Notes: generated by a model not told the origin, from the letters alone. 64,000 bases of DNA from Actinomadura mexicana (GCF_900188105.1 NZ_FZNP01000004.1:310001-374000); one strand, 5' to 3'. Shown: positions 34,350 to 45,400, counted from the first letter of the stretch. Numbers and translations are program-made.

Positions 34350-35072
34350 CTAGAAATTCAGGTGCGGAGCATTGGACGCATTGCCCCACGTGAGCACCTT
34401 CCGCAGACCCTGCTTGAGCATGGTGCGCTGGGACCGGCTCACATCGGACAGGCCCACCGTCACCCTTTCGTCCGCGCCGAGGGCTTCCGCGGCTTCTGCG
34501 GTGAACACGAAGACGGCCAGGTCATCGATGATCTGGCATTCGAGGAGGCCGCCGGCGTAAGTGCCGGCGGGGGCCGCGATCGAGTAGGTATCGCCGGGGC
34601 CAGGTTCGCCGGTCAGGATGGAGAAGGTCAGATACTGACCATCCCCGGACATGGTCTCAGACAAGCCAATGGTGTAGCTGTCGGAGTTGGCATCTTCCCC
34701 GACGACATCGGCGCCGAACCCCCAGACCCGCACGGGCTCTGGGGGGCCTCCGTCACCCACATACTCGGGATATTCGTCGATCCACACGTCGTGGAGGTGT
34801 TCTCCAGTCTTATAGGGCGGGAAGATCGATGCCGCGGTTATATCCGGCATCTCGGCTAGCACTTCGACGCCTTCGAAGAGGTACGTGAGGCGCGTGGCGC
34901 CCAGGAACCACTCGAGCCCTACCATCGGTGATGCCGCGACTTCCGCAAGAGTGCCGTCCTGCGGGTTCCTTGCGCGGAGCACTTCAATTTCAGATCTTGC
35001 CGCTTCATCGATGCCGGCAAGATCGGCAATGCGAATCTTCATCGGAATCGCAACGAAGTACTCATCGCTCAT
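34350..35072 (-). CDS. Hypothetical protein, candidate immunity gene of RHS locus C
   Basis: A 240-residue acidic, cytosolic protein (no signal peptide or membrane span) with two beta-rich halves, for example VGLEWFLGATRLTYLFEGVE and YTIGLSETMSGDGQYLTFSI. I do not recognise the family. It begins with ATG at 35070-35072, preceded by GAGGGAC, 188 bases after the end of the deaminase-type toxin tip on the same strand. Its position, acidity and lack of secretion signal fit a cytoplasmic immunity protein against the deaminase, but this is inference. Confidence 0.6.
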   Translation of the reverse strand: MSDEYFVAIPMKIRIADLAGIDEAARSEIEVLRARNPQDGTLAEVAASPMVGLEWFLGATRLTYLFEGVEVLAEMPDITAASIFPPYKTGEHLHDVWIDEYPEYVGDGGPPEPVRVWGFGADVVGEDANSDSYTIGLSETMSGDGQYLTFSILTGEPGPGDTYSIAAPAGTYAGGLLECQIIDDLAVFVFTAEAAEALGADERVTVGLSDVSRSQRTMLKQGLRKVLTWGNASNAPHLNF

Positions 35073-35260
35073 CTCAGTCCCTCTTCACAGCCGACGGTGA
35101 TGAGGTGCCGACTCTACCACTCGTGTCGAGGTAGTGTCGGCGAAGGGCAGGGCGAGCGCCGAACAGGATGGAAAGGTATCCAGTAGGCGGGAGATATCGC
35201 GCCTACTCGGCTTCCTCGGCGCGCACCCAGAGTGGGCCCCGGGGTGCGCGCACTGAGTTG

Positions 35261-35638
35261 TCAGCGCCGAGACGAGCGCAGGTACCTCAGCCATGTTCGG
35301 CCTCCGTTGGACTGCCAGACCGCCTCGCCGGGAGCGTTGTACACGATCGTTATCCTCCCCCCGGATTCGCGATACCATTTGTTCATGGTGCCCTTACAGA
35401 CGTTGCATGCCGCATAATCTCCAATCATGACGACGCTGTACCCAGGGCGAACATAGGAGCGGAAATGACGGTACGCCTTCGGCTCTGTATGAGCCGCCTG
35501 CATCGCCTTGGGAAAACCCTGCTCTATCTGCTTGGAGGTCAGGTCATGGAAGCCGCTCTTGAAGGTTTTGGTGCGCAGGATCTTTCCTTTTTCATCCAGA
35601 ATCAGGACTCGGAGATTATGGAGGCCTTCTGCTTCCAC
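35261..35638 (-). pseudogene. Deaminase-like toxin tip of RHS locus C (separated by frameshift)
   Basis: About 125 residues with AHTEPKAYRHFRSYV, which carries the His-x-Glu zinc/proton-transfer pair. Then GYSVVMIGDYAACNVCKG has the Cys-x-x-Cys zinc pair and KWYRESGGRITIVYN follows. This order and spacing match the bacterial toxin branch of the cytidine-deaminase superfamily (similar to the Pput_2613 type, from memory). Such tips damage nucleic acids or nucleotides. It is out of frame with the preceding RHS core. Removing one C from the run of six at 35643-35648 joins the two frames cleanly. It has only GTG as an internal start, so it is probably not made alone. Confidence 0.7.
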
Positions 35639-36410
35639 TCTTCCCCCCAGTCGCTGCCGCCGCCGCCACGACGACGGGTATTTCTTTTCCTGCAGTGTAG
35701 GAAATGCACCAATCCGGATTGTCCTCGCAGATGAACTTACCCATCATCGGGTCGGTCCAGTCGCACGCGAGCCTGTTTCCCTCGCTGCAATTATCCAGGA
35801 GTCTTGCCGGAATCCTGCTTCTTGCCTTGTTCCTCGCCGCCGCAAGTGCACCCGAGGAAGGCGCGACGATTACCTTGTTTCCCAGCGTCGTCGTCCGGGA
35901 TTTGATGTCCTGCTCTGGGCCGTAGTTGTCGGGTCCTGGATCACGTCCGTTGGGCCCCATGCCATTGGGTATGCTGTTACCGTCGGTATCGGTGCATCCA
36001 CCCATCGCCGGGGCGCACCGGCTCTGCTCCGGCGTCGGACATGCGCCTACATCACAGCGAGTCTCCCCAGACGGGTCACTGTAGGTGACAGGGGAGTTTC
36101 CGGCGTAGGTGTAACCGTTCATCTGCTGCGGATCGGCTGCGTCGATGACGGGGTCCACCGAGATGAAACGGCCGGTATCGGGGTCGTACTCGCGGGCGCC
36201 GAGATGGGTCAGGCCCGTCGGGTCGGCTGTTCCCCCGAGGAAGCCCCTTTCGTTAGGCCAGCTATCTTCCTCGGCCGTTCCGCGTGGTTGCCCGAAGGGG
36301 GTGAACCTGCGAACAAAGGACTTCTGGTCGCCGGCGTTGATCGCGACCTGAGAGGTTCCCTGGTGATCGCCGATCAGATAGCGGACTCCGGAGGAGTCAC
36401 GCATCGCCAC
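35616..36410 (-). pseudogene. RHS core and linker, locus C
   Basis: Continues the RHS protein after a frameshift near 36405: YLIGDHQGTSQVAINAGDQ, VRRFTPFGQPRG, the core HLGAREYDPDTGRFISVDPV, NGYTYAGNSPVTYSDPSGET, then a cysteine-containing linker that leads to the toxin tip. The frame stops at 35616, just after the homopolymer that separates it from the deaminase domain. Upstream reading shows TRYYTFGEQT in the preceding frame, so one base is missing between the two frames. Confidence 0.8.
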
Positions 36411-39400
36411 GTTTGCTCGCCGAAGGTGTAGTAGCGGGTCCCGGCCGCCGTGGCGGCTCCCGCGGGTGCGCGCACTTCGGCGCCGGGGAGATAGAGCGTG
36501 GCGCCGGTGGGATCGCGGCGTATGAGGCGGCTGCCGTCGACGTCGTAGACGAAGCTGGTGGTCTTGTCGCCCTCGGTGACCTTGGCGAGGTCACCTTCGG
36601 GCGTCCATTCCAGCTTCTGCGTGCTGCTTCCGATCTGTCGAGTGGTGGGGTTTCCCGCGGCGTCGTACTCGTAGCTCTCGGTATTACTGGCTGGACCGGT
36701 GAAGGGGCTGTCACCGGTCTGGGTGACGCCTCCGAGCCTGTGGGCCTGGATGCTTTCTCCGACTCCCGGGCCTCCCTTGTATTGGTAGGTTCGGGTGGAG
36801 ATCAGCGTTCCGGAAGTATCGTATGCATCTTCCTTCTGACGGCTGCCGTCGAGTTTGTAGGTGTATGCCAGCCTGTAGGGGGCAGGGCCGCCGGAGGTGG
36901 AGGGAGCCGCTGGACATTCGCTTTGCGAAACCGCCCAGGCGTCCGTGAGCCGCCGTAGGTGGTCATATTTGAAGCATTGGGTGTCGATACCGGCGGTAGA
37001 AACATCGGATATCTGCAGGATGTTCCCTGCAGCGTCGTACTTGTAAGTGGATTCGCGGTCGTTGCCCGCTACATTTTCCCGGTATGTTCGGGAGCCTGCG
37101 AGCCGCTGCGTCCCGTACTCCCAGCTCAGGGTATTCCATGCCCGCTTATCACCTGCGCCGAATTCGACCAGCTTTATCTTGCCTGTCGGCGTGTACTCGG
37201 TGGCGTTGACATAGGTGCCGATTTGGCCGGCCATTCGTGTCGGCCGCTGGAATTGATCGTAGGACAGGCTCAACGTCTCTTGCGCGAGGCCGCCGACTGC
37301 CGGAACGGTCTCGTCCTTGGGCGTCCCGTCCAGGTTGTAGGTCTGGCTGAAGGTGTAGTGACCGGCCAGGGCGCCTTCGGTACCCGGAATGTCGATGCTG
37401 GTCGATTCGGGGCGGCCGAGCACGTCATAGCCGGCGACCTGCTTGGTGTAGTCCCCGTTGGGGCCGTGCCTGGTGGAGGACGCTAGTTTGCCTTTGCCGC
37501 GCGTCGCCGTGTCGTAGGTCCAGGAAGCCAGCAGGGGGCCGGTCTCGGATCCTTCTCGCTTCCCGGTCGGACGTCCGAGGCCGTCATAAGCGTTGAATAC
37601 CGTCGCGCCACGCGCGTCGGTCGTGGATTCGATCCTGTCCAGGTCGTCGTAGGTGTACGTACTGGTTCCCGCGTCCGGGTCCGTAACCTCGGTCTTGCGG
37701 CCTCGAAGGTCGTACGTGTAGGTCCAGATGTTGGCGGACGGGTCCTTGACGGTGGTCAGCAGGCCTGCCGGGCTGTAGCTGTACTGCGTGCCGTCGTACA
37801 CCCCCGAAGGGCTGCCGCCGCGATATTCGCGGCGCTCAACTATCTGACCGCGCGCATCGGTGAACTCCGCGGTCGCTGTGCCGCCTTCTGGCGGATCGAC
37901 AGCTTTCCAGTTCCCGCCGTACGTAGTGGTCGTGCGCCACTTCTCTTGCGCTCCTTCGTCCTTGCCGACCAGAAGCCGTTCGACGGTTTGCCGGCCGAGA
38001 CCGTCATACGCATGGTCGGTCTGCGTCTCGACGTCTCCCGGAAGCTCGACTCCGAAGAGCGCGGGCTGCGGGGCGCCGGCGGCAGAGTACTCCTCATACT
38101 CCTTCGCGATCGCTCCCCGCGAGTTGTAGAAGGTGTCGCTGATCAACCGGCCCGCCGGTCCTGGCAGCTGCGTCTGGCGTGTGCGTAGCAGGCCGTCCAG
38201 CAGTTCGACCGACGCCTGCTGGCCTTCCGTATTGGTCAGCCTCTTTGTGGTGACGGCGACGATCTGTCCCTCAGCGACCCGGTAGCCCATCTCCAGACTG
38301 GGAGAACCCCCGCCCGCCTTGGGCCGGTTCGGCAGCCATGCCTTGGTGAGGCGCCCTAGTGCGTCATATTCCAGATCCGTGCGCAGGTTGCCGTTGGAGG
38401 TGTCGAACTTGACCGAAGGCAGGCCCCATGCGGGATCCAACTGTTCCGTGGCCTTGAGCGCCGTGGTGAGGTTTCCAGGAATGGCGGGGGGTGTGGTGGT
38501 GACGGTCTTCGTTGTCAGGCCACCGGTGTCGGTGTAGGCCGTGGTCGTCGTTTGCTCCAGCGCATTCGTCACCGTCAGAGGCCGACCGAACTGATCGTAG
38601 GTCGTCTCCTTGTCGGTGACGTACTTCGCCTTGCTTCCGTCATGGTCCGACACCTGCTGAGTCTTCGTGATGGCGCCCTTGGTGGGTGCGTCACCGAATT
38701 CGCCCTGATCGTAATACGTCTGTACATCGGAGATGAGCTGCTTTGACCTGTCCACCTCCGCGCCGCATTTCACCGAAACTGTCTCGACCCGGGACTCGTA
38801 GGAGACCATCCATTTGTCAAGGTTGTCGGCGTATTCGGTGCGAGCGCACCTGTCGTCGATGGCGGTGGAGACGTCGCCGAAGTCGTCGACCTGCTTGACG
38901 CGGCCGACCTTCTTCAAGTCGGTCTCGTAGACCGAGGCGACCTTGGTCTCGCGCCAGGTGCCGCCATCCATCGCGGTCCAGGTGCGGCTGTTGTCGGTTT
39001 GCACTGCCTCCGCGGTGACAGTGCTCCACGACCGTGTCCTGGTTGCGGTCTTCAGCCGCCACGGTACGTTGACGGTCTTGTCGTGGACGGTGCCGCCAGG
39101 GCCGGCGTAGTTGACGGTCTTGAGGACGAAGCCGTCCAAGCCCTCGGCATCGGTGTGGGTGCCGCCTTCGCCATCGGAGACGGTGACGCTCTTGCTGCCT
39201 CCGTCAAGGGCGGCCTTGTCGCCGTGCATGCGCGCAGGTAGTACGTGTCGGTCTGCGTGGACGGGTTGGCAAGGCTTCCGGTCTTGACGCGGACCTGGCC
39301 GTATCCGCGCCATTGGGACCAGGTTTTGAACTTCTCGCGGGTAAGGCCGTCGTCATCGTCGAAGTGCCAGGCCGCATCTCCGATGTACTCGTACTGGGTG

Positions 39401-39569
39401 GCCATGTCGGGAGAACCGCCGGTGCGGTCCTTCTCCACCACCGATGTGGTGACGAACCTGTTGAACCAGTCATCGTGGGGAGTGGTCTGACCCGGTAGGT
39501 GCCAGATGGAGGGGTAGCAGCGTTTGGTGTTGGTCTGGGGTGTCGGCGGCGCGGGTCTGTCCAGTTAAC
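36374..39569 (-). pseudogene. RHS YD-repeat body, locus C, N-terminus removed by IS256 element
   Basis: Encodes about 1060 residues of RHS sequence with many YD repeats (QTDHAYDGLGRQTVERLLVG, YTYDLRGRKTEVTDPDAGTS, YDDLDRIESTTDARGATV). Before 39235 it is in another frame (MATQYEYIGDAAWHFDDDDG, TQTDTYYLR). A missing base at about 39230 separates the two. The sequence is closely parallel to residues about 740-1850 of the complete RHS protein D in this window. At 39569 it is cut by the end of the IS256-type element and its signal peptide and N-terminal about 730 residues are gone. With three frameshifts and no start it is a dead gene body. Confidence 0.8.
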
Positions 39570-40928
39570 GGTGTAACTCGATCTTGCGGGGTCTAGTTGG
39601 GGGCGGCGGCCAGGCGGCCTTCGAAGGTGATCTCGAAGGCGTTGAGGGCGGCCTTCCAGCGGGTCATCCAGCGTTTGCGGCCGGTGCCGGTGGGGTCCAG
39701 GCTCATGACCGCGAGGTAGACGCATTTGAGTGCGGCCTGCTCGTTGGGGAAGTGGCCGCGGGCCTTGACCGCACGGCGGATGCGGGCGTTCACCGATTCG
39801 ATGGCGTTGGTGGAGCACACGACCTTGCGGATCTCGGGATCGAACTGCAGAAACGGCACGAACTCGGCCCAGGCGTTCTCCCACAGCCTGATGATCGCCG
39901 GGTACTTGGCGCCCCAGGCCTCGGCGAACTCCAGCCACCGCTCCATCGCCGCCGATTCGGTAGGTGCGGTGTAGACCGGCTTGAGCGCCTTGGCGATGGC
40001 GTCCCAGTCCTGCCGGGCGGCGTAGCGGAAGGAGTTGCGCAGCAGGTGCACGATGCAGGTCTGCACCAGCGCCTGCGGCCACACGTGCGCGACAGCGTCC
40101 GGCAGGCCGGTCAGCCCGTCGCAGACCACCATGCAGGCGTCGGCGACCCCGCGGTTCTTGAGTTCGGTGAGCACGTGCAGCCAGTACTTGGCGCCCTCAC
40201 CGCCGTCGCCGGCCCACAAGCCCAGGATGTCGCGAGTGCCGTCGGCGGTGACGGCCAACGCCACGTAGATGGGGCGGTTGGCGACCTGCCCATCACGGAT
40301 CTTCACCTGGATGGCGTCCAGGAAGATCACCGGATAGACCGGGTCCAGCGGCCGGTTCTGCCATTCGACCATGCCGTCGATGACCTTGTCGGTGATGGTG
40401 GAGATGGTCTGCTTGGACACCGACGCGCCATACACCTCGGCCAGGTGCGCCGAGATCTCGCCGTGGGTGAGGCCCTTGGCGCTCAGCGACAGCACCATCT
40501 CATCCACCCCGGTCAGCCCCCGCTGCCGCTTGCGCACGATCTTCGGCTCGAAGCTGGCGTCCCGGTCGCGGGGCACCTCGATCTCCACCGGTCCGACCTC
40601 GGTGGTCACCGTCTTGGAGCGATGCCCGTTGCGGGAGTTGCCTCCACCCTCGCCCGCCCGGTCGTGCCGGTCATAGCCCAGGTGATCGGTGATCTCGCCC
40701 TCCAGCGCGGACTCCAGCACCTGCTTGGTCAGCTGGGCCAGCAGCCCGCCCTCACCGGTCAACTCCAAGCCCTGCTCGCGGGCCTGCGCGACCAGCTTCC
40801 CGACCAGGTCCTGGTCGACCCGGCCCGCGCCGCGGCTCTTGGAGGGCTTGTCGGACTTGGCCACCACGCCGTCCGCCTTCACTTCAGTTGTCGTCATCAG
40901 GTGTCACTCCTTGATCAGGAGTTACACC
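39570..40928 (-). mobile_element. IS256-family insertion sequence
   Basis: Ends carry GGTGTAACTC at 39570 and GAGTTACACC at 40919-40928, a perfect ten-base inverted repeat. The element is about 1.36 kb and holds one intact transposase. The bases outside the two ends (…AGTTAAC and GAAAACCGT…) do not show the usual eight- or nine-base target duplication. The left side is RHS and the right side is an unrelated transposase fragment, so DNA next to the element has been deleted or exchanged. Confidence 0.85.
39593..40897 (-). CDS. IS256-family transposase, intact
   Basis: A 434-residue mutator-type transposase. The N-terminal part has SALEGEITDHLGYDRHDRAG and GNSRNGHRSKTV, then KQTISTITDKVIDGM. 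The DDE residues are in VIFLDAIQVKIRDG, VVCDGLTGLPDAV and STNAIESVNARIR, and the His-containing CIVHLLRNSFRYA lies between. No frameshift or stop is seen and the length is normal for the family, so the gene can be active. The start is the ATG at 40895-40897. It is the best candidate for the most recent mobile activity in the window. Confidence 0.92.
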   Translation of the reverse strand: MTTTEVKADGVVAKSDKPSKSRGAGRVDQDLVGKLVAQAREQGLELTGEGGLLAQLTKQVLESALEGEITDHLGYDRHDRAGEGGGNSRNGHRSKTVTTEVGPVEIEVPRDRDASFEPKIVRKRQRGLTGVDEMVLSLSAKGLTHGEISAHLAEVYGASVSKQTISTITDKVIDGMVEWQNRPLDPVYPVIFLDAIQVKIRDGQVANRPIYVALAVTADGTRDILGLWAGDGGEGAKYWLHVLTELKNRGVADACMVVCDGLTGLPDAVAHVWPQALVQTCIVHLLRNSFRYAARQDWDAIAKALKPVYTAPTESAAMERWLEFAEAWGAKYPAIIRLWENAWAEFVPFLQFDPEIRKVVCSTNAIESVNARIRRAVKARGHFPNEQAALKCVYLAVMSLDPTGTGRKRWMTRWKAALNAFEITFEGRLAAAPN

Positions 40929-40946
40929 GAAAACCGTACAGTCCCG

Positions 40947-41284
40947 GTGTCGGGACCCTGCGCGGCTCGGTCCACGACCTCACCGCGGCCCGGATCTGGG
41001 GCGTCCCCCGGGCCCTGGCCGCCACCGGCCTGCTGGTGCTGGCCGACAAGGCCTACCAGGGCGCCGGCGCACACATCCTCACGCCCTACAAGGGACGCAA
41101 CAAGCCCGAACCGCAAAAGGACGCCAACCACGCACACTCCAAGCTCCGCGGACCCGGCGAACGAGCGAACGCCCAGCTCAAGTCATGGCGAATCCTGCGA
41201 AAGCTGCGCTGCTGCCCCCACCGCGCCAGCCGCCTCGCCAAAGCCAACCACACCCTGCAACTCCGCGAGACCGCATCTCACTGA
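40947..41284 (+). pseudogene. DDE (IS5/DDE_Tnp_4-type) transposase C-terminal fragment
   Basis: Reads GSVHDLTAARIWGVPRALAA, LLVLADKAYQGAG with a catalytic Asp, ILTPYKGRNKPEPQKDANHA, and KLRGPGERANAQLKSWRILR with the catalytic Glu, ending RETASH. This is the last third of a transposase of the group that acts on actinomycete IS5-like elements. The rest was lost at the join with the IS256 element at 40.93 kb. Confidence 0.8.
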
Positions 41285-41339
41285 AAAAGGCTCACTGTTG
41301 ACCTGGGGTCACCCCTGATCACCAGGAAGGCTGTTCGCC

Positions 41340-41657
41340 TTGCCCTCACAACACCCGCCCGAGTTCCGACGCCGCGACATTGAGCTGGCGCGCCAGGGAG
41401 ACGAACCGCTCGTCCAGCCCGCCTTGGACCTGGAAATCAGCTGTTCCTGTCCACTGAACCGAATGAACCAGACTGACGCGACGGCTATAAGACAGGGTGA
41501 AACCGGCCGGACGGAAGGTGCCCACAATAAGGAGCTGGCCGAATTATGGCGCTGTAAACGGCCGTTGGAAACCGACAACAAGATCCTCAAGCGGGCCGCC
41601 GCTGCTTCGCTCCAGTATCCAGGGAAAGGGGTGTTGTGCCAACCGCAGAGCCAGTAG
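41340..41657 (+). pseudogene. IS3-family OrfA relic
   Basis: The frame begins SQHPPEFRRRDIELARQGDE, a clear match to OrfA (usually PPEFRRRAIELAR). It ends with KELAELWRCKRPLETDNKIL and KRAAA, the leucine-zipper-like end of OrfA. The middle (HTH) is scrambled and OrfB is absent. It is an inactive remnant just upstream of the DUF6338-CHAT operon. Confidence 0.7.
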
Positions 41658-41696
41658 CGTGATCGGACGGAGTCCGGGAATCACTGGGAGTGGCGA

Positions 41697-42347
41697 ATGC
41701 AGGCACCCGCGACCGTCGTGCAGCTCGCTCTGCTCGTCTTTCTGGTGCTGCCTGGAGTCACCTACCAGTTCGTCCGAGAACGTCGCCGGGGACCTGTGCC
41801 CGGTGAGCGTGATCTCGGTGAGCGGGTGCTGCGGGCAATCGTCGCGTCGATCGCGCTGGACGCTCTGTACACCGTGGTGGCGGGGCCGGCGTTGATTCGC
41901 CTGGCTCGGGGCACCGGCGGGGGCTGGGACGGCTTCGCGGAGCGGTCGCGGGTGGTCGGCTTCGTCGCCGTGGTGCTGTTCCTCGTCGCACCGGCCTCAG
42001 CCGCGGTCACCGTTTCCCTGGTGGATCGACAGCGGCGCAAGGCTCGGTTCCTGCGTACGCCCAGCGCCTGGGACCATGCGTTCCGCGACCGCGAACCGTG
42101 CTTCGTGCGCGTGCGACTCAAGGACGGCAACTGGGCGGGCGGCTGGTATGGCAACCGGTCGTACGCTTCCTCGTACCCGCACCCGGCCGAGCTGTACCTC
42201 GAATCGGCGCGCGCGATGGGCCCCGACGGAGCATTCGGGGCGCGCGTACACGGGACGGCTGGCCTGCGGCTGCGAGCGGAAGACTTCGACGTGCTGGAGT
42301 TCATCGAAGCCGGAGAACCGGCGGCTATGCCGGAGGAGGAGCGGTGA
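41697..42347 (+). CDS. DUF6338 family membrane protein
   Basis: A 216-residue protein with two or three membrane spans: LALLVFLVLPGVTYQFV at residues 9-25, a second weaker one at about 47-67, and VVGFVAVVLFLVAPASAAVT at about 85-105. A cytoplasmic domain follows with TPSAWDHAFRDREPCFVRVR, LKDGNWAGGWYGNRSYASSY and ELYLESA. This matches the DUF6338 family, whose role is unknown. It is the first gene of a coupled trio: its TGA overlaps the ATG of the 48-residue gene. I infer that it anchors or senses at the membrane for the CHAT protein. ATG at 41697 follows GGGAGTG. Confidence 0.8.
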   Translation: MQAPATVVQLALLVFLVLPGVTYQFVRERRRGPVPGERDLGERVLRAIVASIALDALYTVVAGPALIRLARGTGGGWDGFAERSRVVGFVAVVLFLVAPASAAVTVSLVDRQRRKARFLRTPSAWDHAFRDREPCFVRVRLKDGNWAGGWYGNRSYASSYPHPAELYLESARAMGPDGAFGARVHGTAGLRLRAEDFDVLEFIEAGEPAAMPEEER

Positions 42348-42493
42348 TGTCAGACAACCCCGATCTCTCGCCCGAAGAGGCGGCGCTGCTGGAGAAGATC
42401 ACAGAACGCGGTTACACTCCAAAACGCAAGGTCACCGAGCCTGATGAGGCGCCCGGCGGACCGGCAGGCACCTCGCAAGGCAACGAGGATTGA
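42347..42493 (+). CDS. 48-residue charged peptide, second gene of CHAT trio
   Basis: A small acidic peptide, ending EPDEAPGGPAGTSQGNED, with an N-terminal helix PEEAALLEKITERGYTPKRK. It is too short for most gene finders but is well supported. The ATG shares its A with the TGA of the DUF6338 gene (ATGA-type coupling), GGAGGAG lies just before it, and the TGA at 42491-42493 is three bases from the GTG of the CHAT gene. No signal peptide, membrane span or known domain is seen. It may be an adaptor, an inhibitor or a substrate of the protease, which is untested inference. Confidence 0.65.
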   Translation: MSDNPDLSPEEAALLEKITERGYTPKRKVTEPDEAPGGPAGTSQGNED

Positions 42494-42496
42494 CCC

Positions 42497-45400
42497 GTGA
42501 GGAGCGGGCCTGCGGACGGCTTGGCCGATCGGTTCTGGGAGGCGTTCAGCGTGGCCCGGCACAGCCCGGACCCCGCATCGGTCGAGAAGGCGATCAACCT
42601 CGGCCGTGACCTGCTGGCCGCCGAAGACGTGGCCCAGCGCGACTCGGTGCTGTCCAATCTCGGGGGCCTTCTGCAAACCCGCTACCACCAGACCGGCGAC
42701 CTCCGGTTCCTGCGGGAAGCCGTCCGGAAAGCCATTGAGGCTTACCTCCTGGCGTTCGAAAGCCCAGAGAAGTCGGCCAGCTACGCCAGCAACATCGGCA
42801 TGCTGCTACACACCGCGTTCCTGCAGAACCAGGACCACGGGACCCTGGCCGAGGCCCTGGAGTGGAGCCGAACGGCCGTCGATGAGGAACCGTCCACGGA
42901 GAAGGCGTCCTACCTGGGCAACCTCGTCGTCGCGCTGCGGACGGCGTTCACTTTAACGAAGGACCTAGACCTCCTAGCGGAAGCCGTCGAACACGCGCGG
43001 GCCGCCGTCGCGTGCTCCCCCGACAACTTGATCACCGCGAGGGTCCTGCACCTTCTCGCCGTGGTTCTGCACGACTGGTCCCGTGAGACCAGGGAGAGCA
43101 GTGTCATGGATGAAGCTGTCGACACGGCGCGGCAAGCGGTGGATCTAACGCCGGCCGGGTCGCCTGAAGTGCTCGACCGATTGCAGAGCCTCGCTTACCT
43201 GCTCGACAACCGCTACCAGGCTCGTGGGGTGCCGGATGATCTGGCCGAGCTGCTTCGGGTCGGGCAAGCCCTGGTAGCCCACACCCCGGTCACGGATCTG
43301 CGGCACTCGCAGAACCTCGCCGAACTGGCTATCACGAAACGAGACTGGGCTGCGCTCACCGGCGAGCACCTGGGATTAGCTGGCGATTGGGAACGCGCCG
43401 ACTCCGACGCCGAAGCGTGCGGTCGGTATGCCGCCGAGTTCAGGCAAACCCGGGATCCGACCCTGCTTGAGTGGGCGATCAGGCTCGGGCGCTCGGTGGC
43501 GGCCGCGACCCCCGCCGGGCACCCGCGACGCGGCATTCGCCTGGATCATTTCGCCGCGGCGCTGGCCGCCCGCGGGGAAGAGCTGGGTGACCACGCCGCG
43601 CTGGCGGAGGCCGTCACCATCGAGCGGGATGCGGTCGCGTGCACGTCGGAGGGCCATCCGCTGCAAGCCCAGTTCATGGGCAACCTCGCCGTCAACCTGA
43701 ACGCGTTGTTCCACGCGACCGGAGACCTAGCCCACGTCATAGAGGCGATCGACGTCGCTCGCCGTGCCGCCCAGGCCACCGCCGGGCAGGGGAACCACTC
43801 GCGTGCGCTCGGCACCCTCGCCGTCGTGCTGCATAACCGTTTTCGGGTAACCGGTGAGCTGCAGGTGCTGTCGGATGCGGTCGACCAGGCGCGGGAGTCG
43901 GTCCGGCTCGGCGCGGGCTTGGTCGCCGGGCATGCCCAGCGGCTTTCCAATCTTGGCGCCATGCTGTCCGACTGGTTCACCAGGACGGGCGAGGCGAGTG
44001 TGCTCTACGAGGCGATCGACGCGCACCGCGCGGCCGTGGATGTGACGGCGGACGACGACCCGCACCGGGCAGTGCGGCTGGCCAATCTCGGCGGTGTGCT
44101 GGGGATGGCGTACGAGAGGTTCGGCGACCGGAAGGCGTTGGGGGACGCGATCGCCGCGCGTCGCGCGTCCGTGGCCGCGACTCCGGAGGACAGCCCGGAC
44201 TGGCCCGGGTACGCGGCAAGCCTGGCCGCCGCGCTCGGCGACTGGTGCACGAACCCTGTAGCACCCGCCGCCGCGCGACGGGAGCCGCCGGATCCACAGG
44301 TTCTCGACGAGGCGGTCGGCCTGGCCCGCAGTGCGGCGCGGCGGCCTGAGAGGGACGCCCCTTCTCAGGCGGGTTTCCTGACCGACGTCGCCGGCGTCCT
44401 AGCGCTCGGCTTCCGGCACCTAGGTGACGCCGACGCGCTGACCGAAGCGCTCAACTGCTACCGGAAGGCCGCGACGTCTGCCGGATCACCGGTGGGGAGC
44501 CGGGCGGTAGGGGCGTACCGGTGGGGTGATCTGGCCGTCGAAGCCGGGCAGTTCGAGGCGGCTGCCGAGGGATACGCCGCCGCAGTCCGGTTGCTGCCCC
44601 GGCTCGCCGGGCGTCGTCTGGGCCGCGAGGACGCCCAGTACTGGCTCGGCCAGTTCGCCGGGCTCGCCGCCGACGCGGCTGCGTGCGCGCTGGTCGCCGG
44701 CGACGTGGTGAGCGCGGTGACCCTGCTCGAATCCGGGCGCTGCGTGCTCGCTGCCCAGGCCCTCGACAGTCGCGACGATCTCGCCGACCTGTACGAGCGG
44801 GCGCCCGAGCTGGCCGAGCGCTTCCGGACCCTCGCCGCGGAGTTCGAAACCGACACTACGAGCGACCGCGTGGCCCTCACCGATGAACTCGACGCGGTGA
44901 CCGATCGAATACGTGCGCTGCCCGAGATGGAGCGCTTCCTCCGGCCCCCCCTGCTCACCGACCTCACCGCGCAGGCGCACCAGGGCCCGATCGTGTACGT
45001 CAACGTCAGCCGGCACGGGTGTGACGCGCTGATCATCACTCTGGACGGGGTCCGGTCACGCGCGCTGGACGGTCTGAGTGAAGAGGCCGTGAGGCACCGC
45101 GTGCGCGCTCTGCACGCCGCGTTCACGGAGGGGCGGCTGGAGGCTGAGCAGGCGATCCACGACACCCTCGAGTGGCTGTGGGACACGGTCGCGGGCCCTG
45201 TGCTCGGCGAACTGGGGTTGACGGCGGAACCGGCAGCGGACGGTCCGTGGCCGAGGATCTGGTGGGCCCCAGTCGGGTTGCTCAGCCTGCTCCCCCTGCA
45301 CGCGGCGGGCCACCACCGCGATGGTGGACCTGTGCTCATTGACCGTGTCGTCTCCTCGATAACGCCGACGATCCGCGCTCTAGGCCACGCCCGTGCGGGT

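Noticed and set aside
39584..41284. 566-codon plus-strand open frame
   Set aside because: Its first 440 codons are the shadow of the IS256 transposase. Only the last about 110 codons are real sequence, a different transposase end, which is listed separately.
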